Shown here in pieces: positions 1 to 9,159 of a stretch of 64,000 nucleotides of DNA. Origin of the DNA: Patiriisocius sp047731265 (GTDB taxonomy: Bacteria; Bacteroidota; Bacteroidia; Flavobacteriales; Flavobacteriaceae); NCBI RefSeq assembly GCF_047731265.1, contig NZ_CP159835.1:1674001-1738000 (forward strand), in the 5' to 3' direction. A model generated the notes under the pieces. That model did not search any database, was not told the DNA's origin, and saw nothing but the letters and a program-made list of their open reading frames with translations. Made by a program: the position numbers and the translations under genes. Each line of letters begins with the position of its first letter. Within the stretch, counting starts at the first letter, position 1.

Positions 1-1
1 T

Positions 2-3000
2 GTAGAAGCGACAACACGTTGTTTTCTTGAGTTGATTCGGCGCAAGATGTTCACTGCGGAAGCGCTAGACGTGCAGCCCGATTATTTTGAAAATTTTAGT
101 ACAGAAAACCCGACTGAAATCAAATTGATTGGTTTAAAACATATCAATTTAAAAAAGGCTTCAGAAAAGATTAGAAAAGAGTTGGAAGCTTCTTCTGTAA
201 CTGAAGAAATTTCTACTACCGAAATTCAAGAAAATATTGAAGCGCTAGAAGAGGCCCCTTTTGCCCACCTTCATAACCATTCTCAATTTTCCATCTTACA
301 GTCAACTTCAAGCACTCAAGATCTTGTGGATGCCGCTATCGCAGATGGTCAACCCGCAGTTGCTATTACAGATACTGGAAATATGATGGGTGCGTTTCAT
401 TTTTCGCGTTCGGTTAATTCATATAATAAAACTTTGATGAGCGAGTATGACATTGCTCTGAAAGAATATGAAGATTTTGATGATACAGCCACAGATTTCG
501 ATGGGAAAGTGCCAGACAAACCGGAGGAGCCAACGCCATTAAAGGCTATAGTAGGTTGTGAGTTTTTTGTTTGTCAAAATCATCTAGACAAGTCACAAAA
601 AGATAATGGCTACCAAATTGTGTTGCTTGCAAAGAATAAAAAAGGATACCACAATCTGATAAAAATGGCGAGTATCGCCTACACAGCTGGATTCTATTAC
701 GTTCCAAGAATTGATCGTGAAATCATTCAAAAATATCAAGAGGATATTATTGTGCTTTCGGGAGGTATGTACGGTGAAATTTCAAGCAAGATTCTAAATA
801 TTGGAACCAAGCAGGCAGAGGATTCGCTGCTGTGGTGGAAGTCGGCATTTGGAGCTGATTTTTATCTTGAAATTATGCGCCACGATCAAGAAGATGAAAA
901 TAGGGTTAATGGAATCCTTGTTGATTTGGCACGAAAGCATGAAGTAAAATTAATCGCTGCAAACAACACTTATTATATAGACAAAGAAAGTGCCAATGCG
1001 CACGATATTTTACTCTGTGTGAAAGACGGTGAGAAGCAGGCAACCCCCATTGGTAGGGGAAGAGGATACCGATACGGCTTGCCCAATCAAGAATATTATT
1101 TCAAGTCGCAAGCCGATATGAAACAACTATTCAAAGATCTGCCCGAAGCAATTGCCAACATAAGTGAAGTTGTCGAAAAGATTGAGCCTTACAGTTTACA
1201 ACGTGAGGTGTTATTGCCCAAGTTTGACATTCCTGAGGAATTTAAAATTGCTCAAGATGAAACAGACGCTGGAAAACGTGGTGAAAATAACTATTTGAAA
1301 CACCTCACATTTGAAGGCGCAAAAAAAAGGTATGGCGAAATCACGCTAGAGATAAAAGAACGGCTTGATTTTGAATTGCACGTAATTGCCGAAACAGGCT
1401 ACCCAGGATATTTCCTAATAACTGAAGACTTTATCCGCGAAGCAAGAAATATGGATGTTTCGGTTGGGCCAGGAAGGGGTTCAGCTGCTGGTTCTGTTGT
1501 TGCCTATTGTCTTTGGATTACCAATATAGATCCTATAAAGTACGATTTGCTTTTTGAGCGTTTTTTGAATCCAGATCGTGTAAGTATGCCTGATATTGAT
1601 ATTGACTTTGATGATGAAGGTCGCAGTAAAGTAATGGATTATGTAATCGAAAAATATGGGAGCAATCAGGTAGCACAGATTATTACTTACGGTACCATGG
1701 CGGCAAAATCTTCCATTCGTGATACTGCAAGAGTACTTGATTTACCTTTATTTGATGCTGATAGGATTTCGAAGTTAGTACCAACAATGGCGAAGCTCAA
1801 TAAAATTTTTGGTGCAACTGATCAAGAGCTTCGGCAGAAATTTAGGAGTGATGATTTGCCTAAAGTAAATGAATTGTTGACTATTTCGGCGGGATTGGGT
1901 CTTGAAGCCCAGACGCTGAACCAAGCACGAGTATTAGAAGGGTCTATAAGAAACACCGGGATTCACGCCTGTGGTGTGATTATTACTCCCAGCGACATAA
2001 CCAATTTTGTCCCAGTAGCCACAGCAAAGGATAGTGATTTATATGTCACTCAGTTTGACAACTCGGTAGTGGAAGATGCAGGCTTGCTTAAGATGGATTT
2101 CTTGGGATTAAAGACCTTGACTTTAATCAAAGACACCGTAAAATTAGTGAAGCATAAACACGATGTAGACCTAGATCCGGATACCTTCCCCTTGGATGAT
2201 GAAAAGACTTATGAGCTTTTCCAACGAGGTGAAACGGTAGGGATTTTTCAATATGAATCTGACGGGATGCGGAAGTATATGAAAGAATTGAAGCCTACGG
2301 TTTTTGCAGATCTTATTGCAATGAACGCTTTGTATCGTCCTGGGCCTTTGGAATATATTCCAAGTTTTATCCGTCGTAAAAATGGCGAAGAAACTATTGA
2401 ATACGATTTGCCTGCAATGGAAGAATACTTGCAGGAAACCTATGGGATTACTGTATACCAAGAGCAAGTAATGCTCCTCTCACAAAAACTGGCAGATTTT
2501 AGTAAAGGTGATGCTGACGTACTGCGAAAGGCGATGGGTAAAAAACAGAAAGCGGTACTAGATAAAATGAAGCCTCGCTTTATTAAAAATGCAGAAGCTA
2601 ATGGTCATGATTCTGCGAAGTTAGAAAAGATTTGGAAGGATTGGGAAGCATTTGCAAGTTACGCCTTTAATAAAAGTCACTCTACCTGTTATGCTTGGAT
2701 CGCCTATCAGACGGCTTATTTAAAAGCGCACTATCCAGCTGAATATATGGCGGCGGTGCTTAGTAATAATATGAGAGATATTAAACAAGTCACCTTCTTT
2801 ATGGAAGAGTGTAAACGTATGGGGCTTGAAATTTTAGGACCTGATGTAAATGAATCTTTTTATAAGTTTTCGGTAAATGATCGCGGTGCGGTTCGTTTTG
2901 GAATGGGTGCTATTAAGGGGGTTGGAGGCAATGCTGTTGCTACTATTGTAGCACATAGAAAAGATGGAAAATACAAATCTATTTTTGATCTTTCTAAGCG

Positions 3001-3907
3001 AATTGATTTGCGTGCGGCAAATAAAAAGGCCTTTGAGAATCTAGTATTGGCGGGTGGATTTGATAGTTTTGAGCACAATCGCTCGCAATATATGCATGAC
3101 GAAGGAGATGGAACTCCATTTTTTGAGAAAGTATTGAAATATGCTGCCCGATACCAAGAGACTGAAAATAGTAGCCAAGTAAGTTTGTTTGGTTCAACAA
3201 GCGAAGTTCAAATTCCAGAACCTGTGGTGCCACCTTGTGAATCTTGGGGTACTATGAAAAAGCTAAAACAAGAGCGCGAAGTGGTAGGGGTTTATATTTC
3301 TGGACATCCCTTGGACGATTTTAAAACCGAGATGGAAACCTTTACCAATTGCAAGGTTGCAGATTTTAACGAGTTGGAGCGTTTTGTGAGTAAAGAAATG
3401 TGTTTTGGTGGTGTGGTAAGTGATGTACAGCATAAAGAAAGCAGGCAAGGGAAAGGTTGGGCTATTTTTACAGTGGAAGATTACGATGATAGTTTTGAGT
3501 TTAAAATCTTTGGAGAAGAGTATCTAAAATTACGTCATTTTCTAGTTCCAAATAGTTTTATCTATGGGAGAGTTTACGTTAAAGAAGGTTGGGTAAATCG
3601 GGATACAGGTAAAAAAGGAGATCCAAGATTGCAGTATAACAGTATGCAATTACTGCACGATGTAATGGATAGCCAAGCTAGAAAGTTGACATTACAAATG
3701 CCTATTGAATCTTTAAATTCAGAAAACTTAAGTACTTTAAAGGAGCTTTTTACGACTCATAAAGGGGACAAGCAAGTACATTTTACCATCTATGAAATGG
3801 CCGAAAAAGTAAAGCTAAATATGCCGAGCAGAACACATAAAGTTAAGATAAGTAATGAGTTGCTAGAGAAGATAAGCGGAATGAATATTAAGTATCGATT
3901 AAATTGA
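2..3907 (+). CDS. dnaE: DNA polymerase III alpha subunit with N-terminal exonuclease domain (5' partial)
   Basis: Replicative polymerase catalytic subunit. The frame is open from base 2, and its first residues (VEATTRCFLELIRR) are the end of a DnaQ-like 3'-5' exonuclease domain, so the true start lies before the window. Then come the PHP domain (HLHNHSQFS near 269), the polymerase palm with catalytic acids in PDIDIDFDD (near 1590), the FNKSHSTCYAW fingers motif (near 2670) and a C-terminal OB fold (near 3410-3530). In the PHP domain the usual TDHGNM reads TDTGNM (near 370), so a metal ligand is missing. That fits proofreading by the fused exonuclease. The exonuclease-fused layout is familiar from flavobacterial DnaE. 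No gene follows on this strand until trxA. Confidence 0.96.
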   Translation, partial: VEATTRCFLELIRRKMFTAEALDVQPDYFENFSTENPTEIKLIGLKHINLKKASEKIRKELEASSVTEEISTTEIQENIEALEEAPFAHLHNHSQFSILQSTSSTQDLVDAAIADGQPAVAITDTGNMMGAFHFSRSVNSYNKTLMSEYDIALKEYEDFDDTATDFDGKVPDKPEEPTPLKAIVGCEFFVCQNHLDKSQKDNGYQIVLLAKNKKGYHNLIKMASIAYTAGFYYVPRIDREIIQKYQEDIIVLSGGMYGEISSKILNIGTKQAEDSLLWWKSAFGADFYLEIMRHDQEDENRVNGILVDLARKHEVKLIAANNTYYIDKESANAHDILLCVKDGEKQATPIGRGRGYRYGLPNQEYYFKSQADMKQLFKDLPEAIANISEVVEKIEPYSLQREVLLPKFDIPEEFKIAQDETDAGKRGENNYLKHLTFEGAKKRYGEITLEIKERLDFELHVIAETGYPGYFLITEDFIREARNMDVSVGPGRGSAAGSVVAYCLWITNIDPIKYDLLFERFLNPDRVSMPDIDIDFDDEGRSKVMDYVIEKYGSNQVAQIITYGTMAAKSSIRDTARVLDLPLFDADRISKLVPTMAKLNKIFGATDQELRQKFRSDDLPKVNELLTISAGLGLEAQTLNQARVLEGSIRNTGIHACGVIITPSDITNFVPVATAKDSDLYVTQFDNSVVEDAGLLKMDFLGLKTLTLIKDTVKLVKHKHDVDLDPDTFPLDDEKTYELFQRGETVGIFQYESDGMRKYMKELKPTVFADLIAMNALYRPGPLEYIPSFIRRKNGEETIEYDLPAMEEYLQETYGITVYQEQVMLLSQKLADFSKGDADVLRKAMGKKQKAVLDKMKPRFIKNAEANGHDSAKLEKIWKDWEAFASYAFNKSHSTCYAWIAYQTAYLKAHYPAEYMAAVLSNNMRDIKQVTFFMEECKRMGLEILGPDVNESFYKFSVNDRGAVRFGMGAIKGVGGNAVATIVAHRKDGKYKSIFDLSKRIDLRAANKKAFENLVLAGGFDSFEHNRSQYMHDEGDGTPFFEKVLKYAARYQETENSSQVSLFGSTSEVQIPEPVVPPCESWGTMKKLKQEREVVGVYISGHPLDDFKTEMETFTNCKVADFNELERFVSKEMCFGGVVSDVQHKESRQGKGWAIFTVEDYDDSFEFKIFGEEYLKLRHFLVPNSFIYGRVYVKEGWVNRDTGKKGDPRLQYNSMQLLHDVMDSQARKLTLQMPIESLNSENLSTLKELFTTHKGDKQVHFTIYEMAEKVKLNMPSRTHKVKISNELLEKISGMNIKYRLN

Positions 3908-3970
3908 GAGTGTAAAGCATTATATCATTTTTATGCAATTACCTTAAAAAAAAGAGCTGATTTAGTGTCT

Positions 3971-4522
3971 TCATTTTTCGATATCAGCTTTGTTTTTGTC
4001 TTCAAGTTCGTTTTTCTGACTAATCGTCTCCCCTTGCGTGGTGAATGTAACTCCTTGTTGTCCAATGTGACCTAACATCACAGCTTGTATGATGGGTCTT
4101 GTTGGTTTTTTAGAGCCCCAGGTTACTAGGAATTTTGCGCCACTTCCTCCAGAAAGGTCTTCTTCGTCTATTACAAAATCTATGGTTTCTAATGTGTTGA
4201 GGTAGATGGGTTTCTCGACATAGTTGCGTATAAAGTTTCCTGCGGAGTCGTAATACCCTACTTCTTTAACATATAGTTCTTCGGTTCTACTCGTGTTGCG
4301 TATGCTTAGAGTTGCCGTTAGCAGTACTTTGAAATTTCTAGTGCGGCAATAAATATCTGAATAGATGGGAATATACACTTCTTCTTCAATAGGGAAGTTG
4401 AAGGAATGTTCTAATATATTTGGTTCGATACGAGCGTTCTCTTGTTGAAGTAAGGTTTTGTTAGGACGCTCGCAAGATACGAACGCCATTGAAAATAGTA
4501 AAATAAATAGTATGTTCTGCAT
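3971..4522 (-). CDS. DUF3124 family lipoprotein
   Basis: 183-residue predicted lipoprotein. It starts MQNILFILLFSMAFVSC, a signal peptide with lipobox ending at Cys17. The body matches the DUF3124 pattern: a VYIPIYSDIY strand, TLSIRNTS, a YYDSAGNFIRNY segment, SGGSGAKFLVTW and a final QAVMLGHIGQQGVTF. Function of the family is unknown. It converges on dnaE with a 63-bp gap. The C-terminal tail (after residue 165) is charged and low in complexity. Confidence 0.85.
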   Translation of the reverse strand: MQNILFILLFSMAFVSCERPNKTLLQQENARIEPNILEHSFNFPIEEEVYIPIYSDIYCRTRNFKVLLTATLSIRNTSRTEELYVKEVGYYDSAGNFIRNYVEKPIYLNTLETIDFVIDEEDLSGGSGAKFLVTWGSKKPTRPIIQAVMLGHIGQQGVTFTTQGETISQKNELEDKNKADIEK

Positions 4523-4554
4523 CTAGTAAAGATAAGGTGTTTTTATGGAATTAA

Positions 4555-4722
4555 ACAGGATGGGTTTTAAGTTGGAACACGAGTTTTGGGTCGGGTTGAC
4601 AGTGGAAATACCACATCCTGTGAAACGGGTTCTTTAGACCAGTGAAAGAGTGGGGGTTTCTGTGCACAGCCTGGTTCGATTTTTTCTGGGGCACGAGCAA
4701 GTAATGGGAACCCCGTCTATAA
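4555..4722 (+). ncRNA. Candidate structured RNA, 6S-like
   Basis: No credible protein lies between 4523 and 4876, yet 4555-4722 is G-rich and folds as a long irregular rod. The outer helix pairs GATGGG (4558) with CCCGTC (4715-4720). A second helix pairs CGAGTTTTGG with CTGGGGCACG. A third pairs GTCGGGTTG with TGGTTCGAT. Inside are a GTGG-CCAC hairpin and a helix closed by CTGTG/CACAG with GAAAC/GTTTC. Many pairs are G-U, which favours the plus strand as the RNA. Length and long-duplex shape resemble 6S RNA. This is inference only; a covariance search against the Rfam 6S model would decide. Confidence 0.45.
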
Positions 4723-4787
4723 ATTAAACTAATATACGCATTGAGCAATCTAATATGACAGCAGTACCGTTTGGAACAAATTTTGAC

Positions 4788-4795
4788 TACTTTTG
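4788..4795 (+). promoter_or_regulatory. Promoter -7 element of trxA
   Basis: TACTTTTG fits the Bacteroidota -7 consensus TAnnTTTG. It lies 81 bp before the trxA start. No TTG is found at the ideal 19-bp distance. Confidence 0.45.
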
Positions 4796-4876
4796 TGCAA
4801 CAGAATATTAACAAGGTTTCCGTAAACAATTTACGCTGAGTGCAGCCGAAGTTCGGAAATAGAAAATGAAATTAAA

Positions 4877-5194
4877 ATGGCTTTAGAGATAACAGACGCA
4901 ACTTTTGAAGAAACAGTATTAAAAAGCGACAAACCAGTTGTAGTAGATTTTTGGGCAGCTTGGTGCGGACCTTGCCGTATGGTTGGGCCAATCATTGACG
5001 AATTGAGCAACGACTACGAAGGTAAAGCAGTAGTAGGAAAAATGGATGTAGATGCTAATCAAGAATTTGCAGCAAAATACGGAGTACGAAACATCCCGAC
5101 AGTTTTAATATTCGACAAAGGGGAATTAGTAGGGCGCCAAGTGGGTGTAGCACAAAAAAGTGTGTATGCAGAGGCGATAGATTCTTTGCTATAG
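4877..5194 (+). CDS. trxA: Thioredoxin
   Basis: Full-length 105-residue cytosolic thioredoxin, a general disulfide reductase. The active site is WCGPC at residues 29-33, with the buried Asp24 and the cis-proline in RNIPTV (Pro74). Length and motif order match classic Trx1, with no signal peptide. Followed 60 bp later by a clear intrinsic terminator, so it is probably monocistronic. The ATG at 4877 gives the standard N-terminus. Confidence 0.97.
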   Translation: MALEITDATFEETVLKSDKPVVVDFWAAWCGPCRMVGPIIDELSNDYEGKAVVGKMDVDANQEFAAKYGVRNIPTVLIFDKGELVGRQVGVAQKSVYAEAIDSLL

Positions 5195-5253
5195 TCCTTG
5201 GGCCTTTGGGCTTCTGACTAAATAGAAAGTTGATGTCATATAAAATTTATAAA

Positions 5254-5283
5254 AGACTTGGCATTGCGTCAGGTCTTTTTTTA
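5254..5283 (+). terminator. Intrinsic terminator of trxA
   Basis: AGACTTGGC (5254-5262) pairs over nine positions, with G-U pairs, to GTCAGGTCT (5268-5276). The loop is five bases and seven T residues follow. Confidence 0.8.
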
Positions 5284-5335
5284 TTCCCTGTTTTTGGGGT
5301 TAAATTTATTATATTTGGGGGTGCCTTTAGCGTTT

Positions 5336-5355
5336 AAAAATTAAATTTAATTTTT
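5336..5355. repeat. 20-bp perfect AT palindrome upstream of clpP
   Basis: AAAAATTAAATTTAATTTTT is a perfect palindrome 85 bp before clpP. A partial copy follows near 5418. It could be an operator or a simple AT-rich coincidence. Confidence 0.4.
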
Positions 5356-5439
5356 CTGTTTGCGCCGGTGAAAAAAAGGGTGTCTTAGGATAAATAAGTT
5401 CACGTTATTATTATAATTAAAAATTAAATTTATTGATAT

Positions 5440-5988
5440 ATGAGTGCTGATAAAAAAGAAAAAGTACAAAATAAGATTGAACAGCAGCAGCTAGATGACC
5501 GCACGATTTTTTTGTGGGGACAAGTAGATGATAAAAGCGCGAGACACGTTGTGGACCGTTTAATGTATTTAGACAGCTTAAATCATGAGGAGATAAAATT
5601 GTATATAAACAGTCCTGGCGGTTATGTTACTTCAGGTTTTAGCATGTACGATACTATCAAGAGCATTAAGAGTCCAGTTTCTACTATTTGCACGGGATTG
5701 GCTGCATCTATGGGGAGTATTTTGCTTTCAGTAGGAGAGAAAGGCAGGCGTTTTATACAACCACATGCAAGAGTGATGATTCATCAGCCAAGTGGGGGAG
5801 CACGTGGACAAGCAAGCGATATCGAGATTACCGCACAAGAAATTTTAAAGACCAAAGAAATAAGTGCACGTATCCTAGCGGAAAACTGTGATCAGGATTT
5901 TGATAAAGTAATGAAAGACTTTCAAAGAGATCACTGGATGGATGCAGAAGAGAGCGTGAAGTATGGTATTGCAGACGGGATTATATAG
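5440..5988 (+). CDS. clpP: ClpP-family serine protease
   Basis: Proteolytic subunit of a Clp protease (182 residues). The catalytic triad is visible: Ser90 in GLAASMGS, His115 in MIHQPSGG and Asp164 in QRDHWMDAEES. Tetradecamer-forming sequences such as YINSPGGYVTSG are present. No ClpX or ClpA gene is adjacent. It is slightly shorter than E. coli ClpP and starts with a lysine-rich stretch, so it may be the second, stand-alone ClpP paralogue many flavobacteria carry rather than the clpPX copy. I infer the paralogue status from context only. Confidence 0.92.
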   Translation: MSADKKEKVQNKIEQQQLDDRTIFLWGQVDDKSARHVVDRLMYLDSLNHEEIKLYINSPGGYVTSGFSMYDTIKSIKSPVSTICTGLAASMGSILLSVGEKGRRFIQPHARVMIHQPSGGARGQASDIEITAQEILKTKEISARILAENCDQDFDKVMKDFQRDHWMDAEESVKYGIADGII

Positions 5989-6015
5989 TGAACATTGAAC
6001 AGTGAATGGTAATCG

Positions 6016-6391
6016 GTGGGTAGTTATTTGATTGATATATTTGTATCACAAAGAGATGGATGTATGGATGGATGGAAGAAAACCACAAATCTCGCTGAGG
6101 TTAGATATAAAATTAGCGATCGGTTTCCTAAAGAGGAAATATTCGTTGTTACCCGTCAAATACCTCTGGCTGCTGTATCTGTTGCATCAAATCTTTTTGA
6201 GGGAGCTGCTAGGAAGCGTGAGAGAAAATTTATTCAGTTTATAAGCATCCCTAAGGGTTCACTTTTTAAAGTTGAAACACGGTACCCGCTTGGCATGCGT
6301 TTGAATTTTATTCAATAAACTACGGAAATTGATAGGCTGCTAAAATCTGTTGTAAAATCATTAATGGGCACACTAAATTGCCTTATGAACA
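6016..6391 (+). pseudogene. Four-helix-bundle protein (23S IVS family), interrupted
   Basis: The reading frame contains YKISDRFPKEEIFVVTRQ, AVSVASNLFEGAARK and FIQFISIPKGSLFKVET, the core of the small four-helix-bundle family related to the 23S rRNA intervening-sequence protein. A TAA at 6316-6318 stops it early. The same frame then continues with EIDRLLKSVVKSLMGTLN, which is the family's usual last helix. The N-terminus is also atypical. Probably a decayed gene. Confidence 0.6.
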
Positions 6392-6431
6392 AACAAATGT
6401 AACGGATCACCATTCACAATTCACCATAAAA

Positions 6432-7361
6432 ATGAACATAGAGAAACAAGTTAACGAAATCACAGGTTTTAAGAACCTAGAACTGCTTGCCAATCAAGTG
6501 GTAGAAGGTTTTATTTCTGGCTTGCACAAATCTCCATTTCACGGTTTTTCTGCGGAATTTGCAGAGCATAAAATTTATAATAACGGCGAAAGCACCAAGC
6601 ATATAGATTGGAAGTTGTATGCGAAGACTGATAAGCTTTATACAAAACGCTACGAGGAAGAAACAAATTTGCGATGCCATTTAATTCTAGATAATAGTAG
6701 CTCGATGCATTATCCCGCTATGAAGGAGATGGATATTGGACATCTTAATAAGATTGGGTTTTCGGTATTGGCAAGTGCTGCTATTATGAACTTGATGAAA
6801 CGGCAACGGGATGCTGTGGGAATGAGTATTTATAGTGACGAATTTGAGTTTTATGCAAGCGAAAAAGGGAGCGAGCGGCACCATCATCAACTTATTAGTC
6901 ATCTGAATGCTGCGATTGCAGAATCGAGAAGAGAAGTTCAAACAAAAACCTACACCCACTTGCATCTAATTGCAGAAAAGTTAAAACGCCGTAGCCTTGT
7001 TTTCTTATTTACTGATATGTTTCAAAGCGATACTGAAGAAGAAAAACTTTTTGAAGCATTGCAGCATTTAAAGTATAATAAACACGAGGTTGTATTATTT
7101 CACACTTTTGATAAAGAGAAGGAATTACAATTCGACTTTAACAACAGGCCCAAACGTTTTGTAGATGTTGAAACAGGCGATTTTGTAAATGTATATGCAG
7201 ATAATATTAAAGAGAACTATGAAGCTGCTGTGCAGTCTTATTTTGACGAATTGGCGGTAAAATGCGGACAGTATCGTATTAAATATGTTCCTGTAGATAT
7301 TAATGAGTCTTTTAATGCTATTTTGACGACCTATCTTGTAGAGCGGAGTAAGTTTGGATAA
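6432..7361 (+). CDS. DUF58 domain protein
   Basis: 309-residue DUF58 protein, a family usually encoded beside MoxR ATPases and von Willebrand-type proteins. Conserved features are the N-terminal FHGFSAEFAEHKIYNNGE and DIGKHIDWK-type segment (here STKHIDWKLYAKT), then a VWA-like fold starting at LILDNSSSM (DxSxS metal site) and a C-terminal YVPVDINESFNAILTTYL. ATG 6432 is chosen because it begins the family's MNIEKQV-type start; an upstream start at 6378 would add an unrelated tail. No moxR is next to it here. Confidence 0.88.
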   Translation: MNIEKQVNEITGFKNLELLANQVVEGFISGLHKSPFHGFSAEFAEHKIYNNGESTKHIDWKLYAKTDKLYTKRYEEETNLRCHLILDNSSSMHYPAMKEMDIGHLNKIGFSVLASAAIMNLMKRQRDAVGMSIYSDEFEFYASEKGSERHHHQLISHLNAAIAESRREVQTKTYTHLHLIAEKLKRRSLVFLFTDMFQSDTEEEKLFEALQHLKYNKHEVVLFHTFDKEKELQFDFNNRPKRFVDVETGDFVNVYADNIKENYEAAVQSYFDELAVKCGQYRIKYVPVDINESFNAILTTYLVERSKFG

Positions 7362-7453
7362 CGTTCCTTAGCTGCTGAGGGGCTGCTATCATTGGATTCT
7401 TTTTTTACTTGAAATTGGTTTTGAAAATTAATTAATATTTTTAAAATAATTGC

Positions 7454-7483
7454 TTGCAGATATGAATGGTAGTTTTATATTTG
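7454..7483 (+). promoter_or_regulatory. Promoter of tRNA-Asp
   Basis: TTG (7454-7456), a 19-base spacer, then TATATTTG (7476-7483): an exact flavobacterial TTG-N19-TAnnTTTG promoter 60 bp before the tRNA. Confidence 0.85.
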
Positions 7484-7543
7484 CATTCGCTTTCAGCAAT
7501 GGAAGCAAAAGACATGCTAGTAAAGTCTTTAAAATAGTAGCAC

Positions 7544-7617
7544 GGTCTGGTAGTTCAGTTGGTTAGAATACCTGCCTGTCACGCAGGGGGTCGCGAGTTC
7601 GAGTCTCGTCCAGACCG
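7544..7617 (+). tRNA. tRNA-Asp (GTC)
   Basis: 74-nt cloverleaf. The acceptor stem GGTCTGG (7544-7550) pairs with CCAGACC (7610-7616) and the discriminator is G. The anticodon arm is CCTGC-CTGTCAC-GCAGG, with anticodon GTC for aspartate. The T arm contains GTTCGAGTC. The 3' CCA is not encoded as a full CCA. Confidence 0.97.
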
Positions 7618-7688
7618 CAATTAAAATGTTGTGTTGAAGTATTACAAGATTGTAATACTTTGTGGTTTAAGAAATTAGACCGATGAGA

Positions 7689-7716
7689 AGCTTATCCAAA
7701 CGGATGGGCTTTTTTT
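7689..7716 (+). terminator. Intrinsic terminator after tRNA-Asp
   Basis: AGCTTATCC (7689-7697) and GGATGGGCT (7702-7710) pair over nine positions with a four-base loop, followed by six T residues. Confidence 0.85.
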
Positions 7717-7722
7717 GTTTCC

Positions 7723-8184
7723 AATCAATTTATTCTTCCGAAGCAAAACGCAAAAGAAGCAGCTATAGTAGATGGAATTGCAGTTTTTGGTGTTGATAAT
7801 ATCAAAGAAGTGATTGACTTTTTCAATGAAGAAACCCCACTCGAAGAAACTATCGTTGATATGGAAGCCGAATTCTACGAACATCTTTCAAACCCAGAAT
7901 TTGATTTTGCAGATGTCAAGGAACAAGAATCAATTAAACGAGCTATGAAGATTGCTGCGGCAGGAGGTCACAATATCATTCTATTTGGGCCGCTGGGATC
8001 TGGTAAAAAAGGGATTGCTATACGCCTGTCCAGTATTTTCTCTCTGATGAGCTTGCACGAGTCCCTTGAAACAACGAAAATACATAGCGTAGCAGGACGA
8101 ACGGTGCATAAAGATGGGATGATGACAGCTAGACCATTTCGAAGCCCACATCACACAATAAGCGATGTTGTGTTGTTAAAATAG
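7723..8184 (+). pseudogene. Remnant of YifB/ComM-family Mg-chelatase-like ATPase
   Basis: The frame reads NQFILPKQNAKEAAIVD and then FGPLGSGKKGIAIRLSSI (Walker A with Lys in GSGKKG) and RPFRSPHHTISDV, all typical of YifB/ComM. It begins about 90 residues into the family and stops right after the RSPHH motif, where several hundred residues should follow. Both ends are missing, so this is an internal fragment. It lies directly between the tRNA-Asp terminator and another hairpin, which suggests a recombination scar beside the tRNA. Confidence 0.8.
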
Positions 8185-8220
8185 AACCAATAAATGTTTA
8201 TGGAGGCGCCACAGAAAAAC

Positions 8221-8250
8221 CCTATAAACGTTTGATTTATAGGTTTTTTT
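8221..8250 (+). terminator. Intrinsic terminator
   Basis: CCTATAAA (8221-8228) and TTTATAGG (8236-8243) form a perfect eight-base stem with a seven-base loop, followed by seven T residues. It may have served the lost 3' end of an earlier gene. Confidence 0.75.
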
Positions 8251-8769
8251 GTTTTTTGTGTAAAATATTTGTGTAAAACATTTTTCAAATTATTTTCAGA
8301 TCACAATAAAAATATGTTTTTGACAATTCATTATTTTTTAGCGTCTTAACATCTAATATCTTTATTTATCCGATTACATATTTCTGTTAAGGGCTAATAA
8401 TTTATGTTACTGGTTCGTGTCTAGTATGACCCGCTAAAAAAAACAGGAAATTCTTTTATTTACACAGTTGTTGCTATTTGGAGGTATTAAATTTACACTT
8501 TATTTATAAATTTAATTTTCTTCTACAATTATAATATCACCTTTATTTGTTTTAAAATCTTTCGAAAATCTATATTTCATAAGTTCCACTAATAATAAAC
8601 TCTTGAAGCAAGTTATGAATCCTAATATCAATTTTGTGTGCAGCTTCATTTTGAAACTCTCTTGTATTTAAACCTTTGATGATTTATTCGTGCTCAAGAC
8701 GGAAGCCGAATTCATTAACAATAGAAAATATTTATAAATATTATTTAACTGTAATTCACTTAATAATAT
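8251..8769. other. 519-bp region with no convincing gene
   Basis: AT-rich. On the minus strand near 8580-8710 a frame with one in-frame stop reads NEAAHKIDIRIHNLLQEFI, which looks like a decayed coding stretch, but I do not recognise the family. No RNA gene seen. Confidence 0.4.
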
Positions 8770-9144
8770 TTAGTCCATAAAATTTTGCCATTGTATTAAA
8801 ATATACTTTTTAACACTGTGCTCTTCCCTCCTTAAAAAACCAAATTCATAAACAAATAAATATACATCTCCCTTTTTGTTTTTCCAATAATGTGTGAAAA
8901 AATTTGGATCAAAACCTAATTCAATTAACTTATTTGTCCTTACAGTAGCCTTACCTGCCTTATTAAAGGCTTTTAAAATTCTTCTGTTTTTCTTTAACTG
9001 ATTATCCACTCTATTAAAAAACTTCGGAGTTTCTTCTAAGGACTTTTTATAATGGTATGAACTTTTACAATGAGCATCACAAAATAATTTATCCGATCTC
9101 CCTTGTAAATCACTATCACAAGCCAAACATTTCTTTAAACCCAT
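8770..9144 (-). CDS. Small zinc-finger protein next to the integrase
   Basis: 124 residues, divergent from the recombinase. An N-terminal CLAC pair and an FCDAHCKSSYHY segment (Cys/His spacing C-x2-C ... C-x3-C) suggest one treble-clef or ribbon zinc site. The rest is basic, followed by a FFTHYWKNKKGDVYLFVYEFGFL strand-rich part. I recognise it only as a common uncharacterised Bacteroidota protein type. It shares its upstream region, including a 30-bp dyad, with the integrase, so co-regulation or a recombination accessory role is possible but unproven. Confidence 0.7.
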   Translation of the reverse strand: MGLKKCLACDSDLQGRSDKLFCDAHCKSSYHYKKSLEETPKFFNRVDNQLKKNRRILKAFNKAGKATVRTNKLIELGFDPNFFTHYWKNKKGDVYLFVYEFGFLRREEHSVKKYILIQWQNFMD

Positions 9145-9159
9145 AATTAACTGAATATT

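Noticed and set aside
3953..3991. Bidirectional terminator between dnaE and the DUF3124 gene
   Set aside because: AGCTGAT and ATCAGCT can pair, but the loop is over 20 bases and one arm lies inside the lipoprotein coding sequence.
4551..4829. 92-codon minus-strand ORF before trxA
   Set aside because: It lies across the structured RNA candidate and the trxA promoter, with Cys- and basic-rich composition unlike the neighbours; no family features.
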